Positions 51,911-60,865 of a DNA stretch of 64,000 nucleotides are shown here, one piece after another (position 1 is the first letter of the stretch; each line of letters starts with the position of its first letter). Made by a program: the position numbers and the translations under genes. The notes beneath the pieces were generated by a model that had not been told where the DNA came from, searched no databases, and worked only from the letters and a program-made list of their open reading frames with translations. The DNA is taken from positions 248,001 to 312,000 of the forward strand of contig NZ_JBHTCX010000011.1 in assembly GCF_042666875.1 (NCBI RefSeq). The letters run 5' to 3'. Origin of the DNA: Brachybacterium sp042666875 (GTDB taxonomy: Bacteria; Actinomycetota; Actinomycetes; Actinomycetales; Dermabacteraceae).

Positions 51911-54278
51911 CGACCCCGGTCCCGCCATGGAGACCTCGGCCCCGCCGCTGCTGCGCATCCGCGGGCTGAAGACCCACTTCGAGACCCATGAAGCCGTCGT
52001 CAAAGCCGTCGACGGCGTGGACATCGACGTCCCGCGGGGCAGGACGGTCTGCGTCGTGGGCGAGTCCGGCTGCGGGAAGTCCATGACCGCGCGCTCGATC
52101 CTGCAGCTCATCGAACGCCCCGGCCGGATCGTCGACGGATCGATCCAGTGGCGTCCTGACGCGGGGTCGGACGAGGTCATCGAGGCGACGGAGCTGGGCC
52201 CGAAGGATCCCCGTCTGACCCGGCTCCGCGGCGGGGACATCGGCATGATCTTCCAGGAGCCGCTGGCCTCGCTGTCGCCGATGTACACGGTGGGCGAGCA
52301 GCTGTGCGAACCGCTGCGCATCCACCAGGGGCTGTCGAAAGCCCAGGCGCGCGAGCGTGCCATCGAGATGCTCGCCACCGTGGGGATCCCCAAGCCGGAG
52401 CAGCGGGTCGACGCCTACCCGTTCCAGCTCTCGGGCGGCATGTGCCAGCGCGTGATGATCGCGATCGCCCTCTCGTGCTCCCCGAAGCTCCTCATCGCGG
52501 ACGAGCCGACCACGGCACTGGACGTCACCACCCAGGCGCGCATCCTGGATCTCCTGCACGACCTGCAGGCCGAGAACGGCATGTCGATGCTGTTCATCAC
52601 CCATGACATGGGCGTGGTGGCGGAGATCGCCGACGAGGTCACCGTGATGTACCTCGGTCGCGTCGTCGAGCACGGCACGGTCGAGCAGATCTTCAACGCG
52701 CCCAAGCACCCCTACACGCGGGCCCTGCTCGACTCCATCCCCACTGCGCATACCGACGGCCCTCGCAGGACCCTCGCCGCGATCCGCGGCATGATCCCGC
52801 ACCCGCAGAACCGCCCGGCCGGCTGTCCCTTCAACAATCGCTGCGACCACGCGCTCGAGGGTGTCTGCGATCAGGAGTTCCCGGCGCGGACGAGCTTCGG
52901 CGACGACCACTTCACGCACTGCCACCTGTACGACGAGCAGGGCAACGGGATCCACCCGGGAGCCGCCGACGGGCCACGAGCGGCCGACGGAATGGCCGGC
53001 GGTGCCACGACCGCCGGCGCCGCCGGCGCCACCTCACTGGGGATGCCCGGCATGCCGGAGCCGCCCCTTTCCACCGCAGCGGCGACCCAGGACGGTGCGG
53101 CTGCCGGAGCCGACTCCGGGCAGGCCGGGCTTCGGCCACCGGAGACGACCGGGCAGGCGGGCGAGCCGCAGCAGGAGGAGGCTGCAGACGGCTCGCGCCT
53201 GACCGCAGACCGGCTGCCCGTCACAGAGGGCCGGCGAGCAGAGAGCGAGGAGACCGCTCCGATCCTGCGGATCCAGGACCTCACGAAGCACTTCCCTCTG
53301 AAGAGGGGTGCCTTCCGACGAGCCACCGGCAGCGTGTACGCGGTCGACGGGGTGTCCCTCGATCTCCGCCCCGGGGAGACCCTGGGACTGGTGGGCGAAT
53401 CGGGCTGCGGGAAATCCACGCTCGGCCGGACCATCTCCCGGATCCTCGACCCCACCGACGGCAGCATCGAGTACCGGCGCCGGGACGGCTCCGTGGTCGA
53501 CGTCGCCACGATCAAGGGCGACGAGCTGACCCGGTACCGGCGGGACGTGCGTGTCATCTTCCAGGATCCGTTCTCCTCCCTGAACCCCCGGATGAACCTC
53601 GAACAGCTGGTCGGGGAGCCGCTGCTCAACAACAAGATGGCCAAGGGGGCGGAGCTGCGCGATCGGGTCGCCGAGATGCTGAGGACCGTCGGCCTGCGCC
53701 CGGAGTACCTCAAGCGCTACCCGCACGCGTTCTCCGGCGGTGAGCGCCAGCGCATCAACATCGCCCGGGCGCTGATCACGAACCCGCGGGTGGTGATCGC
53801 CGACGAAGCGGTCTCGGCCCTCGACGTCTCGGTGCGCGCGCAGATCCTCAACCTGCTCAGCGACCTCCAGGAACAGTTCGACCTGACGTACCTGTTCATC
53901 AGTCACGACCTCTCGGTCGTCGAGCACATCTCGGACCGGGTCGCGGTGATGTACCTCGGCAGGATCGCCGAGCGCGCCTCGACCCGGGAACTCTACGAGG
54001 CGCCCCAGCACCCGTACACCGAGGCATTGCTGCACGCCGTCCCGATCCCGGATCCGGCGATGCGCGGTTCCCATCAGGGGTTCGCCATCGCGGACGACCT
54101 GCCGGACCCGGCGAATCCGCCATCGGGCTGCCCCTTCCACACCCGGTGCCCCTACGCCCGTCAGGAGCGCTGCCCGGACGAGCGACCGCCGCTGCGTCCG
54201 ATCACGGACGGCACCCAGGTGGCGGCCTGCCACTACAGCGAGGAGCTGGCGCTCGCCGGCGTCGAGGAGCGTCGATGA
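51885..54278 (+). CDS. Fused double ABC ATPase (DppD-DppF type)
   Basis: 797 residues with two complete nucleotide-binding cassettes in one chain. Cassette 1: Walker A GESGCGKS (59-66), signature LSGGMCQR, Walker B LLIADEPTTALD, with a C-rich end (GCPFNNRCDHALEGVC) of the OppD type that binds an iron-sulfur cluster in some homologues. An Ala/Gly/Pro-rich linker of about 100 residues follows. Cassette 2: GESGCGKST, FSGGERQR, VVIADEAVSALD and again GCPFHTRCPYARQERC. It powers the permease pair encoded upstream. ATG 51873 and 51927 are in-frame alternatives; the start overlaps the end of the permease gene. In Walker B of cassette 2 the usual DEPT is DEAV. Confidence 0.94.
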   Translation: MPPTLTRTDDPGPAMETSAPPLLRIRGLKTHFETHEAVVKAVDGVDIDVPRGRTVCVVGESGCGKSMTARSILQLIERPGRIVDGSIQWRPDAGSDEVIEATELGPKDPRLTRLRGGDIGMIFQEPLASLSPMYTVGEQLCEPLRIHQGLSKAQARERAIEMLATVGIPKPEQRVDAYPFQLSGGMCQRVMIAIALSCSPKLLIADEPTTALDVTTQARILDLLHDLQAENGMSMLFITHDMGVVAEIADEVTVMYLGRVVEHGTVEQIFNAPKHPYTRALLDSIPTAHTDGPRRTLAAIRGMIPHPQNRPAGCPFNNRCDHALEGVCDQEFPARTSFGDDHFTHCHLYDEQGNGIHPGAADGPRAADGMAGGATTAGAAGATSLGMPGMPEPPLSTAAATQDGAAAGADSGQAGLRPPETTGQAGEPQQEEAADGSRLTADRLPVTEGRRAESEETAPILRIQDLTKHFPLKRGAFRRATGSVYAVDGVSLDLRPGETLGLVGESGCGKSTLGRTISRILDPTDGSIEYRRRDGSVVDVATIKGDELTRYRRDVRVIFQDPFSSLNPRMNLEQLVGEPLLNNKMAKGAELRDRVAEMLRTVGLRPEYLKRYPHAFSGGERQRINIARALITNPRVVIADEAVSALDVSVRAQILNLLSDLQEQFDLTYLFISHDLSVVEHISDRVAVMYLGRIAERASTRELYEAPQHPYTEALLHAVPIPDPAMRGSHQGFAIADDLPDPANPPSGCPFHTRCPYARQERCPDERPPLRPITDGTQVAACHYSEELALAGVEERR

Positions 54279-55924
54279 GCTCGCCGCCGAACCGCCCCGG
54301 ACTCCGCGACGCCGAACCGGATTTCAACGCCTGGTCCTTCTGGCGCCAGGCCGACGACGCGGCACAGCAGGCTCAGCGCGAGCGTCTGGCCGAGCTTGCC
54401 GCTGACGGCGCCGAGCTCGGCGAGGGCTGTGTCGTCTCGCAGTGGGCCGCCTGCTTCCCGGAGACCCTGGTTCTCGGGGAGGGGGCCTACCTCGCGGCGT
54501 TCAGCTACGTGACCGGAGACGTCCGGATCGGCGCCCACTCGACCGTCAACGCGTACGTGGTGGTGCGCGGCGCTGTCAGCATCGGCGAGGGCGTGCGCAT
54601 CGGTGCCCACACCTCGCTGCTCGGGTTCGACCACCAGTTCGCGCCCGATCAGCCGGTGCGCAAGCAGCCGCTGGTCAGCCGCGGGATCACCGTGGGGGAC
54701 GACGTCTACATCGGCTCCCACGTCGCCGTCGTCGACGGGGTGAGCATCGGCGCCCACAGCGTCATCGGGGCCGGCGCCGTGGTCACCAGGGACGTGCCGG
54801 AGTGGTCGGTCATGGTCGGCAACCCGGCACGGCGCATCCGCGATCGCCGCGAGACCGGCGGACGGTCCTCCGCGCGCCGTGGGGCCCGGGACCTGAGCGA
54901 GTTCGCCGACCGGGCCCGCCAGGAGGCCTCCAGCGTTCTGGCGCGGTGCTGGGATGAGGACCAGCGCGCGTTCACCGACACTCCGGGCGCCGCACCCACC
55001 GTGCGCGCCCTGTGCGACGCGGTCGAGATCGCCGAGCTGCTGGAGCCCGCAGCGCTGCGGCAGCTCGACCGCCCGGAGGTGATCCAGCGGCTCACCGCGC
55101 GCCAGGACCCGCGCACGGGGCTCATCCCCGAACTCGGCCACGAGCTGGGCGAGCCCACCGCGGCCGACCTCGGCGGGGGAGCGCGGTATCACGTGCTCAG
55201 CGCGGGGTACGCCCTCGATCTGCTCGGTGCCCGATTCCCCCATCCGATCGGCATCGTCGACACCCTGCGGGGCCCGGATCTGATCGCCGCCCTCGAGCAG
55301 CAGCCCTGGACCGAGCGCGCCTGGGGCGCGGGGGACTGGGTGGACGTGGTCGGCACAGCACTGACGTGGAACCGCGAGTGGTTCGAGCTGCCGGGGGACT
55401 TGGAGACGCTCGTCGGGTGGCTGCACCTGACCGTGGACCGCAGCACCGGGGTGTGGGGCCGGCCCCGGGCGTCCGACGGGCTGCGTCAGCCGGTCAACGG
55501 CTTCTACCGGCTCAGCCGCGGAACGTTCGCCCAGTTCGGGCTCCCGATCCCGCACCCGGAACGGGTGATCGACACGGTCCTGGCCCACGCACGCGACGAC
55601 CGCCGGTTCGGGGTGGGCCGCTCCACGGCCTGCGACGTGCTGGACATCGCCCATCCGCTGTGGCTGGCCCGCCAGCAGACCGCCCACCGCGACGAGGAGA
55701 TCACGGCGTGGGCGGCAGGCCAGGTGCCCCGGCTGGTCGCAGCCTGGCGGCCTGGCGAAGGATTCGGCTTCGCCCAGCGACCCGATGCCCGCGGCACGGC
55801 CTGCCCCGGCCTGCAGGGCACCGAGATGTGGCTGGCCATCTCCTGGTACCTCGCCGACCTGCTGGGCGAGGCCGGCTCCCTCGGCTACGAACCCCGCGGC
55901 GTGCACCGCCCGTGGCCGCGCTGA
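54275..55924 (+). CDS. Hexapeptide-repeat acyltransferase fused to a helical toroid domain
   Basis: 549 residues in two parts. Residues about 45-190 form a left-handed beta-helix of hexapeptide repeats (VTGDVRIGAHSTVNAYVVVRGAVSIGEGVRIGAHTSLLGFDHQF; VIGAGAVVTRDVPEWSVMVGNPARR), as in O-acetyltransferases; the His in GFDHQF may be catalytic. Residues about 200-549 are helical with repeated Trp-rich turns (NREWFELPGDLETLVGWLHLT; GTEMWLAISWYLADLL) and resemble an (alpha/alpha) toroid of sugar-acting proteins. I do not recognise a named family for this second part. The ATG overlaps the ATPase stop by 4 bp, so it belongs to the importer operon. Confidence 0.8.
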   Translation: MSSPPNRPGLRDAEPDFNAWSFWRQADDAAQQAQRERLAELAADGAELGEGCVVSQWAACFPETLVLGEGAYLAAFSYVTGDVRIGAHSTVNAYVVVRGAVSIGEGVRIGAHTSLLGFDHQFAPDQPVRKQPLVSRGITVGDDVYIGSHVAVVDGVSIGAHSVIGAGAVVTRDVPEWSVMVGNPARRIRDRRETGGRSSARRGARDLSEFADRARQEASSVLARCWDEDQRAFTDTPGAAPTVRALCDAVEIAELLEPAALRQLDRPEVIQRLTARQDPRTGLIPELGHELGEPTAADLGGGARYHVLSAGYALDLLGARFPHPIGIVDTLRGPDLIAALEQQPWTERAWGAGDWVDVVGTALTWNREWFELPGDLETLVGWLHLTVDRSTGVWGRPRASDGLRQPVNGFYRLSRGTFAQFGLPIPHPERVIDTVLAHARDDRRFGVGRSTACDVLDIAHPLWLARQQTAHRDEEITAWAAGQVPRLVAAWRPGEGFGFAQRPDARGTACPGLQGTEMWLAISWYLADLLGEAGSLGYEPRGVHRPWPR

Positions 55925-55931
55925 GGGTTCC

Positions 55932-56648
55932 TCAGCGCCCGCCGAGCAGCTTGTCCATCGGGACGAAGTCGGAGAACTCCGCGTCCAGCGCCGGGCCCTG
56001 CGTCTCGTCGGCCGCCCCGCTCGTCGCGCTCGTCGCACCCGTCGCGCCCGCCGGATCCGAGGCCGCCTCGCCGGCCGCCTCCTCGATCCCGGAACGCAGC
56101 ATGGTGGCCAGCTCGGCAGAGGCCCGCCGCACCCGCGCCGCCAGCGGCTGCTCGTCACCGTGGGCGTCGGCGTCCGCCCCGAAGTCGGCCGAGGCCGCGA
56201 ACACGACCGTCGGCACCACTTCGGCCTTGAGGTAGCCGAACATCGGGCGGATCGCGTAGTCGATCGCCAGGGAGTGCCGCGAGGTCCCCGCGGTCGCTCC
56301 CAGCAGCACCGGCTTCGCCTTCCAGATGTCGATGTCGATCGCGTCGAAGAAGGACTTGAACAGCCCCGAGGGGCCGACGTTGAACACGGGGGTCACGGCG
56401 ATCACCGCATCGGCCGCACGCACCGACTCGATCACCATCGACAACCGCTCACCGGGGAAACGGGTGAGCATGGCGTCGGTGATGTCGTGGGCGTACTCGC
56501 GCAGCTCCACGGTGCGCACGTCGACCTCGGCGCCGTCCCGGCCGAGCGCGGAGGCCGCCTCGCGGGAGAGCTGGTCGGCCAGCATGCGGGTCGAACTGGG
56601 CGTGGACAGCCCTGCGGACAGGGCGACGAGACGAATGGGACCGGTCAT
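55932..56648 (-). CDS. NAD(P)H-dependent FMN reductase, LLM-partnered
   Basis: 238 residues. The flavodoxin-like fold shows LVALSAGLSTPSSTRMLADQL and AVIAVTPVFNVGPSGLFKSFFDAIDIDIWKAKPVLLGATAGTSRHS. It supplies reduced FMN to the flavin monooxygenase encoded just upstream on the same strand, the pairing known from corynebacterial CE1758/CE1759-type systems. A low-complexity Ala/Gly/Thr stretch lies near residues 190-215. It is convergent with the acyltransferase-toroid gene, 7 bp apart. Confidence 0.92.
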   Translation of the reverse strand: MTGPIRLVALSAGLSTPSSTRMLADQLSREAASALGRDGAEVDVRTVELREYAHDITDAMLTRFPGERLSMVIESVRAADAVIAVTPVFNVGPSGLFKSFFDAIDIDIWKAKPVLLGATAGTSRHSLAIDYAIRPMFGYLKAEVVPTVVFAASADFGADADAHGDEQPLAARVRRASAELATMLRSGIEEAAGEAASDPAGATGATSATSGAADETQGPALDAEFSDFVPMDKLLGGR

Positions 56649-56684
56649 GAGGTGGATCCTCCCTGAAGCATCGAGTAGAGCATG

Positions 56685-57863
56685 TCAGGCGCCTCGGCGG
56701 GCGTCGAACGGCCGCTGGTCCTCGGCGCGCAGGCCGGTCCAGTTGTCACCGGTCTCGAACTTGTAGGTGTCATCGAAACTGCCCCGCTCGGCCTCGGCGG
56801 CGGCGACCCGCGCGGCGTGGGTGGGGGCCTCGGGGACGTCGGCCGGCTTGCGGGCCTCGAGCTCCTTGCGCAGCACCGGGACCACCTCCGTGCCCAGCAG
56901 CTCGATCTGCTCCAGGACCGTCTTGCGGGGCAGGCCGGCGTGGTCCATGAGGAACATCTGGCGCTGGTAGTCGCCGACGTGGTCGGCCATGGTCAGGTAC
57001 CGCTCGACGACCTGCTCCGGGGAGCCGACCGTCAGCGGGGTCATGCGGGTGAACTCCTCCATCGAGGGGCCGCCGCCGTAGACGGGGGCGTGGTCGAAGT
57101 AGGGGCGGAACTCGTTGACCGCGTCCTGGGAGTTCTTGCGCATGAACGCCTGGCCGCCGAGGCCCACATAGGCCTGACGGGCCGTGCCGTGGCCGTAGTG
57201 CTCGTAGCGCTCACGGTAGAGCTGGACCATCTGCTGGGTGTGGCTCATGGGCCAGAAGATGTTGTTGTGCAGGAAGCCGTCGCCGTAGTACGCGGCCTGC
57301 TCGGCGATCTGCGGGGAGCGGATCGAGCCGTGCCACACGAACGGGGCCACGCCGTCCAGCGGGCGCGGAGTGGAGGTGAACTGCTGCAGCGGGGTGCGGA
57401 ACTGGCCCTCCCAGTCCACGACGTCCTCGCTCCACAGCCGGCGCAGCAGATCGTAGTTCTCGATCGCGATCTCGATGCCCTTGCGGATGTCCTGCCCGAA
57501 CCACGGGTAGACGGGCCCGGTGTTGCCGCGACCCATCACCAGGTCGACCCGGCCGCCGGTGAGGTGCTGCAGCATCGCGTAGTCCTCGGCGATCTTGACC
57601 GGATCGTTGGTGGTGATCAGCGTGGTCGCCGTGGAGAGGATGAGCTTTTCGGTCTGGGCTCCGATGTAGGCCAGCGTGGTGGTGGGGGAGGAGGTCACGA
57701 ACGGCGGGTTGTGGTGCTCGCCGAGGGCGAAGACGTCCAGGCCCACCTGCTCGGCGAGCTTGGCCTCCTCCACCATGAGCTGCAGGCGCTCGTGCTCGGT
57801 GGGAACCTTCCCGGTGGTGGGGTCCGGAGTGATGTCGGCGATGGTGAAGATTCCGAACTGCAT
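56685..57863 (-). CDS. LLM-class flavin-dependent monooxygenase
   Basis: 392 residues of the luciferase-like TIM-barrel family: FGIFTIADITPDPTTGKVPTEHERLQ, ALGEHHNPPF, LILSTATTLITTNDPVKIAEDYAMLQHLTGGRVDLVMGRGNT. The His pair in GEHHN is in the active site. It works with the FMN reductase 36 bp downstream on the same strand. The substrate is not evident. A palindrome upstream (57935-57952) may be an operator. Confidence 0.94.
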   Translation of the reverse strand: MQFGIFTIADITPDPTTGKVPTEHERLQLMVEEAKLAEQVGLDVFALGEHHNPPFVTSSPTTTLAYIGAQTEKLILSTATTLITTNDPVKIAEDYAMLQHLTGGRVDLVMGRGNTGPVYPWFGQDIRKGIEIAIENYDLLRRLWSEDVVDWEGQFRTPLQQFTSTPRPLDGVAPFVWHGSIRSPQIAEQAAYYGDGFLHNNIFWPMSHTQQMVQLYRERYEHYGHGTARQAYVGLGGQAFMRKNSQDAVNEFRPYFDHAPVYGGGPSMEEFTRMTPLTVGSPEQVVERYLTMADHVGDYQRQMFLMDHAGLPRKTVLEQIELLGTEVVPVLRKELEARKPADVPEAPTHAARVAAAEAERGSFDDTYKFETGDNWTGLRAEDQRPFDARRGA

Positions 57864-57934
57864 GACCGCTCCTAGCGCGTCTCGTGGCTCGGGAGGGAAC
57901 GGTGCGTGGCGGTCCCGGCTCGGCCTCCTGTAGA

Positions 57935-57952
57935 TAGTTCAAGAATAAACTA
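57935..57952. promoter_or_regulatory. Inverted repeat before the LLM/FMN-reductase operon
   Basis: TAGTTCAAGAATAAACTA: arms TAGTT/AACTA in an A/T-rich island, 72 bp before the LLM start and 53 bp before the S9 peptidase start. Its form is MarR-like; no MarR gene is in the window. Confidence 0.5.
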
Positions 57953-58004
57953 CCTGTGCGGTGCGGGCAAGACCCGTCGGCCGCCTCTGGCAGGATGGTG
58001 AGGC

Positions 58005-60092
58005 ATGACACGAGCGAGCACCCGAACCCTGTTGGACGCGACCCGGCTGGCCGGACTGGAGACGACCGACGGAGGCAGGATCCTCGCGAAGGTCTCCAGG
58101 CTCGATACCGAAGGCACGGCGTACCGCAGCGCCCTGGTGGAGATCGAGGGTGACCACCTGGTGCCGCTGACGCGCGGCGCCGCCTCGATCGGCGCCGTCG
58201 CCGCCGCGAAGGACGGCACCACCTTCTTCACCGCCAAGCGCACCGGGGAGGACGGCAAGGAGGCCGACGACGCCCAGCTGTGGGCCCTGCCCGCTCGCGG
58301 CGAGGCCCGCGAGGTCGCAGCGCGCCCCGGCGGCTTCGGCGGACTGAGGATCGCCGGGACGCGGCTGGTCGCCGAGCTCGAGGTGCATTCGCAGGCGTCC
58401 GACGAGATCGAGCATGCCCGCCTGGCCGCCGAGCGCGAGGAGGCGAAGGTGACCGCCGCGCTCCACGCCGGCTTCCCCACCCGGTACTGGGACCACGACC
58501 TCGGCCCGGCCCGATCGGTGCTCGCCCTCGCCGCGCTGCCGGAGGACCTCGCCTGGGCCGAGGCGACCCGCCCCGCGAGCGCTCAGGACGGTGCACCGGC
58601 GGACGGTGCACCCACGGACGGGGCGCCCGCGGGCGGGGCGGCCGAGAAGGACCCCGTCGGCCCGCAGGTGCTGCACTTCCGTCACGTGACCATGCCGCCC
58701 GGGCGTCTCGTGGACTGGACCGTGGACCGCGAGGGCACGCGCGCCCTGGTGGCCATGGCCGATTCCCGCGACGATCTGCTGGCCGCCGAGAGCCTGTACC
58801 TGCTCGATCTGATCGGCGCCCAGCCACCGCGGCTGCTGCGCGAGCCGACGGCCGAGGCCGAGCACAGCCCGGGCGAGTTCAGCCCCGACGGGACCCGTGC
58901 CCTGATCGGACACGGCCGGAACTGGACCCGCGAGACGAGCCTCAGCTCGAGCGTGGAGGTACTGGACCTGGCCGACGGAACGTCCTCGACAGTGTGGCCC
59001 GAGCTCGACCACTGGGTCGCCCCGGTATGGCTGGATGAGGCGACCCTGGTCGCCGCGAGCGACGACCACGGCCGCGGCTCCGTGTGGATCGGCGGCCTCG
59101 AGGACCCCGCACCGCGGCGGCTGGCGGGCGGGCCCCAGCAGGACCTGGCCTTCTCCTCGATCTCGGTCGCCGGGAGCGCGGTGGTCGCCTCGGCCTCCGG
59201 GATCTCCGTCGCCCCGCACCCGGTGCGCATCGACCCGGCCGACGGGACCGTGCAGGAGCTGCCGAATCCCGCCGATCCGATCGAGCAGACCGGCTCGCTG
59301 ACGGAGCTGGCCGCCACCGCGGAGGACGGCACCGCGCTGCGGGCCTGGCTGCGCCTGCCGGCGGGGGAGGGCCCGCATCCGCTGGTCGTGTTCGCCCACG
59401 GCGGCCCGTGGGGCTCGTGGAACGCCTGGACCTACCGCTGGAACCCGGGGCCCTTCGTCGACGCCGGCTACGCCGTGCTGCTGCCCGATCCGGCGATCTC
59501 CACCGGCTACGGGCAGGCGATGATCGACCGCGGCCAGCACGAGCTCGGCGGCGCGCCGTTCACCGACATCATGGCCCTGACCGATAGCGCCGTGGCGCGC
59601 GAGGACATCGACGCCGAGCGCACCGCGTTCGCCGGTGGCTCCTATGGCGGCTACATGGCCAACTGGGTGGCCGGGCACACCGGGGACCGTTTCCGCTGCA
59701 TCGTCACCCACGCCTCCCTCTGGGACACCGAATCGATGGGTCACACCACCGACAACGCGAGCTGGGAACGGCCGATGCGGGACCAGAACCGGCGCTACAA
59801 CCCCAAGGACAGCGTCGGCGAGATCGTGGTGCCGATGCTGGTCATCCACGGCGACAAGGACTACCGGGTGCCGATCGCCCAGGGCCACGCCCTCTGGTAC
59901 GACCTGCACGAGTTCTCCGCCACCCCGCGCGATGCACAGGGGCGCACCCGCCACCGCTTCCTCTACTTCCCCGACGAGGGGCACTGGATCATGGGCCGCG
60001 GCAACGCCGAGGTCTGGTACGAGACCTTCCTCGGCTTCCTCGACCAGCATGTGCGCGGGACGGATTGGGAGGCTCCGGCGACGCTGGGCTGA
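58005..60092 (+). CDS. S9-family serine peptidase (acylaminoacyl/prolyl oligopeptidase type)
   Basis: 695 residues: a seven-bladed-propeller N-terminal half and a C-terminal alpha/beta hydrolase. The nucleophile is Ser546 in FAGGSYGGYMANW, the acid Asp in HGDKDYRVP and the His in PDEGHWI. It is probably cytoplasmic and releases amino acids or small pieces from peptides. Around residues 195-215 a DGAP repeat (DGAPADGAPTDGAPAGG) interrupts the propeller. CAGGAT at 57991-57996 lies 8 bases before the ATG, so a leaderless transcript is possible. Confidence 0.94.
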   Translation: MTRASTRTLLDATRLAGLETTDGGRILAKVSRLDTEGTAYRSALVEIEGDHLVPLTRGAASIGAVAAAKDGTTFFTAKRTGEDGKEADDAQLWALPARGEAREVAARPGGFGGLRIAGTRLVAELEVHSQASDEIEHARLAAEREEAKVTAALHAGFPTRYWDHDLGPARSVLALAALPEDLAWAEATRPASAQDGAPADGAPTDGAPAGGAAEKDPVGPQVLHFRHVTMPPGRLVDWTVDREGTRALVAMADSRDDLLAAESLYLLDLIGAQPPRLLREPTAEAEHSPGEFSPDGTRALIGHGRNWTRETSLSSSVEVLDLADGTSSTVWPELDHWVAPVWLDEATLVAASDDHGRGSVWIGGLEDPAPRRLAGGPQQDLAFSSISVAGSAVVASASGISVAPHPVRIDPADGTVQELPNPADPIEQTGSLTELAATAEDGTALRAWLRLPAGEGPHPLVVFAHGGPWGSWNAWTYRWNPGPFVDAGYAVLLPDPAISTGYGQAMIDRGQHELGGAPFTDIMALTDSAVAREDIDAERTAFAGGSYGGYMANWVAGHTGDRFRCIVTHASLWDTESMGHTTDNASWERPMRDQNRRYNPKDSVGEIVVPMLVIHGDKDYRVPIAQGHALWYDLHEFSATPRDAQGRTRHRFLYFPDEGHWIMGRGNAEVWYETFLGFLDQHVRGTDWEAPATLG

Positions 60093-60222
60093 GGACAGCC
60101 CGGGCGCGGCGTGGTCGTCGTAGACATCGCGATGCCGTCCTCGTCGTCGGCCGGGGCGAGGTTCCGCAGGTCGACCTGGACGAACGGCCCCCGTGCGGCC
60201 CCGGTTAGCGGCGTCGACCCTC

Positions 60223-60292
60223 GCCGTCAGCCGTCAGCCGTCAGCCGTCAGCCGTCAGCCGTCAGCCGTCAGCCGTCAGCCGTCAGCCGTCA
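60223..60292. repeat. Ten tandem copies of the 7-bp unit GCCGTCA
   Basis: Ten exact copies without interruption, 70 bp. The last two units on the plus strand encode the C-terminus and stop of the OsmC-like protein read on the minus strand, where the unit TGACGGC carries a TGA. Confidence 0.95.
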
Positions 60293-60758
60293 CCAGCTCC
60301 ACGCGCGGCGTGCCCTGGCCGGTGAGGAGCTTGGAGACGGGGCACCGGGCGTGCGCGGCGTCGGCGATGGTGCGGGCCTCGTCGGCGGCCATGTCCGGGA
60401 TGCTCACCAGGGCGCGGGGAGCGAATCGGTAGCCGCCGGCCGGATCGCGATGAAGCTCGACCTCGACGCTCACGCTGCTCTGGTGCGGGAGCTCTCGTTC
60501 GGCGAGCACCACCCGCAGCGTCTCCCCGAGGCACGTGCTCCAGGCCATCGCGAGGAACTGCTCCGGGGTGAACCCCTGGTGCGGTGTCGACGGTCCGCCG
60601 GTGGGCAGCGTGGCCCGGTGGGCGGTGGGGCCGTCATGGACCCGGACCTCGCCCGTTGTGCCGTGGATGTTGTCCGTGCGGGCCGTGTAGAGAGCAGGGT
60701 CCTCGGGGTGGGGCGAGGAGGTCGGACCGGAGGAGGCACCTCGATCGTCGGCGGTCAT
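60276..60758 (-). CDS. OsmC/Ohr-family peroxidase
   Basis: 160 residues. The redox pair is Cys76 (MAWSTCLGETL) and Cys139 (ARCPVSKLL), and QGFTPEQFLAMAWSTC is the usual opening of the domain. Ohr-type enzymes reduce organic hydroperoxides with lipoyl thiols. ATG 60758 starts the protein; the first 35 residues (Asp/Ser/Pro-rich) are extra to the domain. The last four residues and the stop are encoded by the 7-bp tandem repeat, so repeat number cannot change the protein once two units are present. Confidence 0.9.
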   Translation of the reverse strand: MTADDRGASSGPTSSPHPEDPALYTARTDNIHGTTGEVRVHDGPTAHRATLPTGGPSTPHQGFTPEQFLAMAWSTCLGETLRVVLAERELPHQSSVSVEVELHRDPAGGYRFAPRALVSIPDMAADEARTIADAAHARCPVSKLLTGQGTPRVELVTADG

Positions 60759-60865
60759 GACGTCAGCGTACGGGCGAGGCCGAGTGCGGGGGAGGGCGGA
60801 CACCCTGGCACTGCGGCATGCGCCGCATGACGCTCGGTCACACGTCCAGGAGAAGGGGAAGGGCC

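Noticed and set aside
60223..60292. CRISPR-like array
   Set aside because: The 7-bp units are contiguous, with no spacers.
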